Assembly: GCA_005791685.1 (NCBI GenBank)
Contig: SXVG01000130.1
Location: 1 to 7,329 of the forward strand
Length of the DNA: 7,329 bases
Direction of reading: 5' to 3'
From: Methylotenera sp.
Lineage (GTDB): Bacteria; Pseudomonadota; Gammaproteobacteria; Burkholderiales; Methylophilaceae
This document shows, piece by piece, positions 4,411 through 7,329 of the stretch. Each line of letters starts with the position of its first letter. Position 1 is the first letter of the stretch. The position numbers and the translations under genes were made by a program. The notes under the pieces are model-generated. The model saw nothing but the letters and a program-made list of their open reading frames with translations. It did not search any database and was not told where the DNA came from.

Positions 4411-6081
4411 ATGAAGTGTGCAAATTTAGTGGATGGGGTGTTGGTGGCCGATCAAATTCTGGTGGAGGATTTAAAAGCCCTCGCCGCGCAGGGCATTAAA
4501 ACCATAGTTTGCCACCGTCCGGATGGCGAGGGCGCGGATCAGCCGAATTTTGTAGAAATTGCCCAGGCGGCCAAAAAATTAAAAATCAAAACCCATTATT
4601 TACCCGTGGTCAGTGGCAAGATTTCCGATGCCGACGTGGCGGCATTTACGCAACTATTTAAAGAGGCAGAACAGCCGCTGTTGGGCTATTGCCGTTCGGG
4701 CATGCGCGCAGCATCGCTTTGGGCTTTAAGCCAAGGCGCGGCGCTGGGTCTGGCAAAAACGCTGGCGGCCGGCAAACAAGCCGGCTTTGATTTATCCGGA
4801 TTAACGCAACGGCTGGTCGGTGATCAGGCCAATGCGGCGGGCGTTATACACCACGAAATTGTGATTGTGGGTGGCGGCGCGGCCGGGGTGGCGGTGGCGT
4901 CCAGCTTGCTGTCGCGTAATAGCAAATTGGACGTGGTCATTATTGATCCGGCCGATACGCATTATTACCAACCGGGTTGGACCATGGTCGGTGGCGGTAT
5001 CTTTAATCCGGCCACCACGGTTAAAACCATGGCGTCGGTTATCCCTTCCAAGGCTAAATGGATCAAAGCGGCGGTGGCTGGATTTGAGCCAGAGGCCAAA
5101 CAAGTTATTTTAGAAGGTTGCCGCACCATTAGTTACGACGCGCTGATCGTCTGCCCAGGATTGAAGCTCAATTGGCATGGCATAGAAGGCTTGGTTGAAA
5201 CCCTAGGGCAAAATGGCGTGACCTCAAACTACCGCTACGATTTAGCGCAATACACTTGGGAATTGGTTAAAAAATTCAAAAAAGGCAAAGCACTGTTTAC
5301 CCAACCGCCGATGCCGATAAAATGCGCCGGCGCACCGCAAAAAGCCATGTACTTGTCTGCCGACCATTGGTTAAGAAGTGGCCATTTAGCCGACGTGCAA
5401 ATTGAGTTCTATAATGCCGGCCCGGTGTTATTTGGCGTGAAAGAATACGTGCCGGCTTTGATGGAATACGTGCAGCGCTATCGTGCCAAATTAAACTTCA
5501 ACCACCGCTTAACAAAAATTGATGGCCCGGCAAAAAAAGCCTGGTTTACCGTAACCGATGCCGATGGCAATGCCTCCACACTGGAAACCTCGTTTGACAT
5601 GATACACGTGGTGCCACCGCAACAAGCGCCGGACTTCATTCGTGCCAGTACTTTGGTTGATGCGGCCGGCTGGGTGGACGTTAGTCAAGATACCTTGCAA
5701 CATAAAACCTATCCCAGCATTTATGCCTTGGGTGATGTGACCAATTGCCCCAATGCAAAAACGGCGGCAGCGGCACGCAAACAAGCACCGGTGGTGGCCA
5801 CCAATGTCTTGTTCGATTTGAATAAAGGCCAACACCGTGCCGCGTACGACGGCTACGGCTCTTGCCCGCTAACGGTAGAGCGCGGCAAAATCGTCTTGGC
5901 TGAATTTGGCTTTGGCGGACGTTTACTGCCTAGTTTTCCTAAATGGTTGATTGATGGCCAAAAGCCCTCAAGACTAGCTTGGCTGCTAAAAGAGCGTATC
6001 TTGCCGCCTATTTACTGGTGGGCGATGCTAAAAGGCCGGGAGTGGCTGGCAAAACCGATTAAACTCGATGCGGATAAATAA
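4411..6081 (+). CDS. DUF442 (rhodanese/phosphatase-like) domain fused to type II sulfide:quinone oxidoreductase
   Basis: A 556-residue two-domain protein. Residues 1 to about 140 are DUF442 (the Blh N-terminal domain), with active loop YCRSGMRA; Cys94 starts the six-residue CRSGMR loop typical of rhodaneses. From about 148 it is a sulfide:quinone oxidoreductase. The FAD-binding GGGAAG is at 154-159. The two catalytic cysteines of the human SQOR type are present: Cys305 in PIKCAGAPQKAMYLS and Cys485 in GYGSCPL. Other SQOR-like pieces are AAGWVDV (418-424), YALGDVTN (438-445), and the C-terminal PPIYWWAMLKG (532-542), which matches the membrane-docking end. The enzyme oxidises H2S, passes electrons to quinone and hands sulfane sulfur to an acceptor thiol, at the inner membrane face. 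Start: ATG 4411, 7 bases after GAGGGGA. It is 44 bases downstream of the dioxygenase, its likely metabolic partner. The DUF442 domain may relay sulfane sulfur; that role is inferred. Confidence 0.93.
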   Translation: MKCANLVDGVLVADQILVEDLKALAAQGIKTIVCHRPDGEGADQPNFVEIAQAAKKLKIKTHYLPVVSGKISDADVAAFTQLFKEAEQPLLGYCRSGMRAASLWALSQGAALGLAKTLAAGKQAGFDLSGLTQRLVGDQANAAGVIHHEIVIVGGGAAGVAVASSLLSRNSKLDVVIIDPADTHYYQPGWTMVGGGIFNPATTVKTMASVIPSKAKWIKAAVAGFEPEAKQVILEGCRTISYDALIVCPGLKLNWHGIEGLVETLGQNGVTSNYRYDLAQYTWELVKKFKKGKALFTQPPMPIKCAGAPQKAMYLSADHWLRSGHLADVQIEFYNAGPVLFGVKEYVPALMEYVQRYRAKLNFNHRLTKIDGPAKKAWFTVTDADGNASTLETSFDMIHVVPPQQAPDFIRASTLVDAAGWVDVSQDTLQHKTYPSIYALGDVTNCPNAKTAAAARKQAPVVATNVLFDLNKGQHRAAYDGYGSCPLTVERGKIVLAEFGFGGRLLPSFPKWLIDGQKPSRLAWLLKERILPPIYWWAMLKGREWLAKPIKLDADK

Positions 6082-6104
6082 GGTGATTATTCTGAGGACT
6101 GTTT

Positions 6105-6956
6105 GTGCTTGATCCTATCCATATCAGCCTTTTACTAGGCTTGTTTGTCGGCTTGGTGCTGGCCATCACTGGCGCTGGTGGAGCGATACTGTCCTTGCCA
6201 CTTTTGCTGTTTTTCTTAAACCTTAAAATGATAGACGCCGCGCCCATATCGCTAATGGCCATCACCTTGTCGGCGGGCCTGGCCGCTGCCTTGGGCTTGC
6301 GCAATGGCATGGTCCGTTATAAGGCGGCCACGCTGTTGGCTAGCTTTGGTGTGCTTTGCGCGCCACTGGGCGTGTGGGCGGCGCATCAATTGCCGGAAAA
6401 GCTGCTGGCCATGTTGTTTTCTGTGGTGTTGTTGGTGGTGTCGATTCGGTCTTTTCAGAAGTTTAAAACGCCCACTTTATTGATAGGCGACGATTGCGAT
6501 GATCCGAACGGCTGCGATGACGATGAAAAACCCGAGCCCGCTTGCTCGGTTAACCCAGCCACCTCTAAACTGTTTTGGACCGCGCCTTGCACCAAACGCT
6601 TGATTTTAACCGGCGGCTTTTCTGGCTTTTTGTCTGGGTTGCTGGGCGTGGGCGGCGGCTTCATTATCGTGCCTACCTTGCACAGCATCAGCAACTTAGA
6701 AAGCAAAATGATAGTCGCCACCTCCTTGGCGGTCATCAGCTTGGTGTCCATGGTCGGTGCCTTTTCTTACGCTGGCAATGGCAGTATTTTATGGCCGATT
6801 GCTGTGCCGTTTGTCGGTGCGACGCTGGTCGGCATGCTGCTAGGCAGAACGTTGCAGAGCAAAATCCCCAGCCACGTTAGCCTGCTAATGTTTGGCATCC
6901 TGTCTGCCACCATCGCTGTGGTGATGTTGGCTAAAACCTTGCTGGGTTTCTCATAA
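6105..6956 (+). CDS. TauE/SafE-family sulfite/sulfur-anion exporter
   Basis: A 283-residue inner-membrane protein with about eight hydrophobic segments in two halves. The duplicated family motif appears as GAGGAILSLPLL (23-34) and GVGGGFIIVPTL (181-192). Proteins of this family (TauE, SafE, and members of bigR-type operons) are thought to export sulfite, sulfoacetate or related anions, so removal of sulfite made by the dioxygenase is the natural inference. The start is GTG 6105: GAGGA at 6094-6098 lies six bases upstream and no ATG is suitably placed. It is last in the operon, 23 bases after the oxidoreductase. Unusual is the central hydrophilic loop (about 117-165): a run of Asp and Cys (DDCDDPNGCDDDE, 129-141) and further Cys147 and Cys162. 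Preceding basic residues (Arg115, Lys119, Lys121) suggest the loop is cytoplasmic. Confidence 0.9.
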   Translation: MLDPIHISLLLGLFVGLVLAITGAGGAILSLPLLLFFLNLKMIDAAPISLMAITLSAGLAAALGLRNGMVRYKAATLLASFGVLCAPLGVWAAHQLPEKLLAMLFSVVLLVVSIRSFQKFKTPTLLIGDDCDDPNGCDDDEKPEPACSVNPATSKLFWTAPCTKRLILTGGFSGFLSGLLGVGGGFIIVPTLHSISNLESKMIVATSLAVISLVSMVGAFSYAGNGSILWPIAVPFVGATLVGMLLGRTLQSKIPSHVSLLMFGILSATIAVVMLAKTLLGFS

Positions 6957-6996
6957 ACCTGCCTAATTTCCGCGCCATCCCTTTCAGTCATGGCAT

Positions 6997-7022
6997 AAAA
7001 AAAGCCCACATCGCTGTGAGCT
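6997..7022 (-). terminator. Intrinsic terminator of the tRNA-Leu transcript, possibly bidirectional
   Basis: Read leftward, AGCTCACA pairs with TGTGGGCT (one G-U pair) around GCGA and is followed by seven Ts (7003-6997). It begins about 10 bases after the tRNA CCA end. The same hairpin, followed by AAATTTT on the + strand, is the only terminator-like structure after the TauE/SafE gene, so it may also end the sulfur operon. Confidence 0.85.
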
Positions 7023-7032
7023 AAATTTTACT

Positions 7033-7117
7033 TGGTGCCGGCGAAGAGACTCGAACTCTTACGACCTAAGTCACAACCACCTCAAGGTTGCGTGTCTACC
7101 AATTCCACCACGTCGGC
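7033..7117 (-). tRNA. tRNA-Leu (anticodon GAG)
   Basis: An 85-base gene including an encoded CCA (7035-7033). The anticodon stem is CAACC/GGTTG with loop TTGAGGT, giving anticodon GAG at 7083-7081. It has a long variable arm (stem GAC/GTC), the D-loop GAATTGGTAGA and the T-arm AAGAG-TTCGAGT-CTCTT. These are the marks of a class II leucine tRNA reading CUC/CUU. The acceptor stem GCCGACG/CGCCGGC has one A-C mismatch at position 5-68. Confidence 0.95.
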
Positions 7118-7128
7118 ATAAGGCCGTC

Positions 7129-7134
7129 ATTATA
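7129..7134 (-). promoter_or_regulatory. -10 box of the tRNA-Leu promoter with GC-rich discriminator
   Basis: On the minus strand a perfect TATAAT ends 11 bases before the first tRNA base and is followed by GACGGCC. A GC-rich discriminator of this kind is typical of stable-RNA promoters under stringent control. The -35 position at 17-base spacing reads GAGGCG, a poor match, so the upstream element is unresolved. This implies tRNA-Leu is transcribed separately from tRNA-Phe. Confidence 0.55.
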
Positions 7135-7250
7135 ACGTATTTCAATGGCAACGCCTCCCACTCGCTTGCGATCGTTTGTGAGTGTGAGCTTCTGAGAGCG
7201 GTGTTTTATTTACTTGAATTGCCCCACCAGTGTCCCACTGTGCATAAATG

Positions 7251-7277
7251 AAAAAGGCTTACATCTCTGTAAGCCTT
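7251..7277 (-). terminator. Intrinsic terminator of the tRNA-Phe transcript
   Basis: Leftward, AAGGCTTACA (7277-7268) pairs perfectly with TGTAAGCCTT (7263-7254) around the loop GAGA and ends in a short T-run (7255-7251). It begins 8 bases after the tRNA-Phe CCA end. The position and the perfect 10-bp stem make it a clear terminator separating the two tRNA genes. Confidence 0.85.
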
Positions 7278-7285
7278 GATTTTAT

Positions 7286-7329
7286 TGGTGGCCGAGACTG
7301 GAATCGAACCAGTGACACGCGGATTTTCA
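7286..7329 (-). tRNA. tRNA-Phe (anticodon GAA), 3' part only
   Basis: The window edge cuts this gene. Visible from the 3' end are CCA (7288-7286), the acceptor strand CTCGGCC, the T-arm ACTGG-TTCGATT-CCAGT, the variable loop and the 3' half of the anticodon stem-loop (TGAAAATCCG). The anticodon GAA is at 7328-7326. The sequence TTCGATTCCAGTC and the GAAAATCC loop match bacterial tRNA-Phe. The 5' half lies beyond position 7329. Confidence 0.92.

Noticed and set aside
4411..4850. DUF442 region read as a protein tyrosine phosphatase
   Set aside because: The active loop is CRSGMR, a six-residue rhodanese-type loop, not the CX5R phosphatase loop; the sulfur context also favours sulfur transfer.
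7159..7184. Imperfect CACTCGC/GTGAGTG inverted repeat between the tRNAs, considered as an attachment or operator site
   Set aside because: The arms are short and imperfect, there is no direct repeat of the tRNA 3' end and no integrase nearby.
1..7329. CRISPR array, insertion sequence or prophage
   Set aside because: No regularly spaced repeats, transposase, integrase or terminal inverted repeats with target duplications were seen, despite the composition change near 950.

Overview
The window looks like chromosomal DNA from a Gram-negative proteobacterium, most likely a betaproteobacterium. This rests on gene style, the sulfide-oxidation gene set and CCA-encoding tRNA genes; no single marker fixes the genus. 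Composition is mixed: roughly the first 950 bases are visibly AT-richer than the rest.

Region 1 (1-960) is a leftward two-gene module. A zeta-toxin-like P-loop kinase/ATPase (COG4185 type, GTG start) overlaps by 11 bases a 65-residue basic small protein, and a strong hairpin terminator closes the unit. It looks like a toxin-antitoxin-type cassette, probably acquired. A perfect 8-base inverted repeat lies just upstream. Region 2 (960-2296) holds two convergent genes separated by tandem hairpin terminators: a 96-residue charged protein of unknown function (+) and an orphan ParA-type ATPase (-) with no ParB beside it.

Region 3 (2297-6956) is the functional core, a divergent sulfide/persulfide-detoxification locus. 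Leftward are two half-size YeeE/YedE sulfur-transport membrane proteins. Rightward, from an AT-rich promoter with a perfect TATAAT and an overlapping dyad, are an ArsR-family repressor, an ETHE1-type persulfide dioxygenase, a fusion of a DUF442 (rhodanese/phosphatase-like) domain with a type II sulfide:quinone oxidoreductase, and a TauE/SafE exporter. Inferred flow: the oxidoreductase passes electrons from H2S to quinone and makes persulfide; the DUF442 domain may shuttle sulfane sulfur; the dioxygenase converts glutathione persulfide to sulfite; TauE/SafE may export sulfite or a related anion; the YeeE pair moves a sulfur species across the membrane; the ArsR protein probably senses sulfide or persulfide. 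The set resembles the known BigR/Blh operons, but the domains are shuffled (DUF442 on the oxidoreductase, not on the dioxygenase) and the sensor cysteines differ.

Region 4 (6957-7329) has leftward tRNA genes: tRNA-Leu(GAG), complete with CCA, and the 3' half of tRNA-Phe(GAA), each followed by its own hairpin terminator. No CRISPR array, insertion sequence, rRNA or integrase gene was seen. The most interesting points are the domain rearrangement, the ArsR cysteine pattern, an acidic Cys-containing loop in the exporter, the zeta-like pair, and a marked excess of the palindrome GCCGGC everywhere except the first 1.3 kb.
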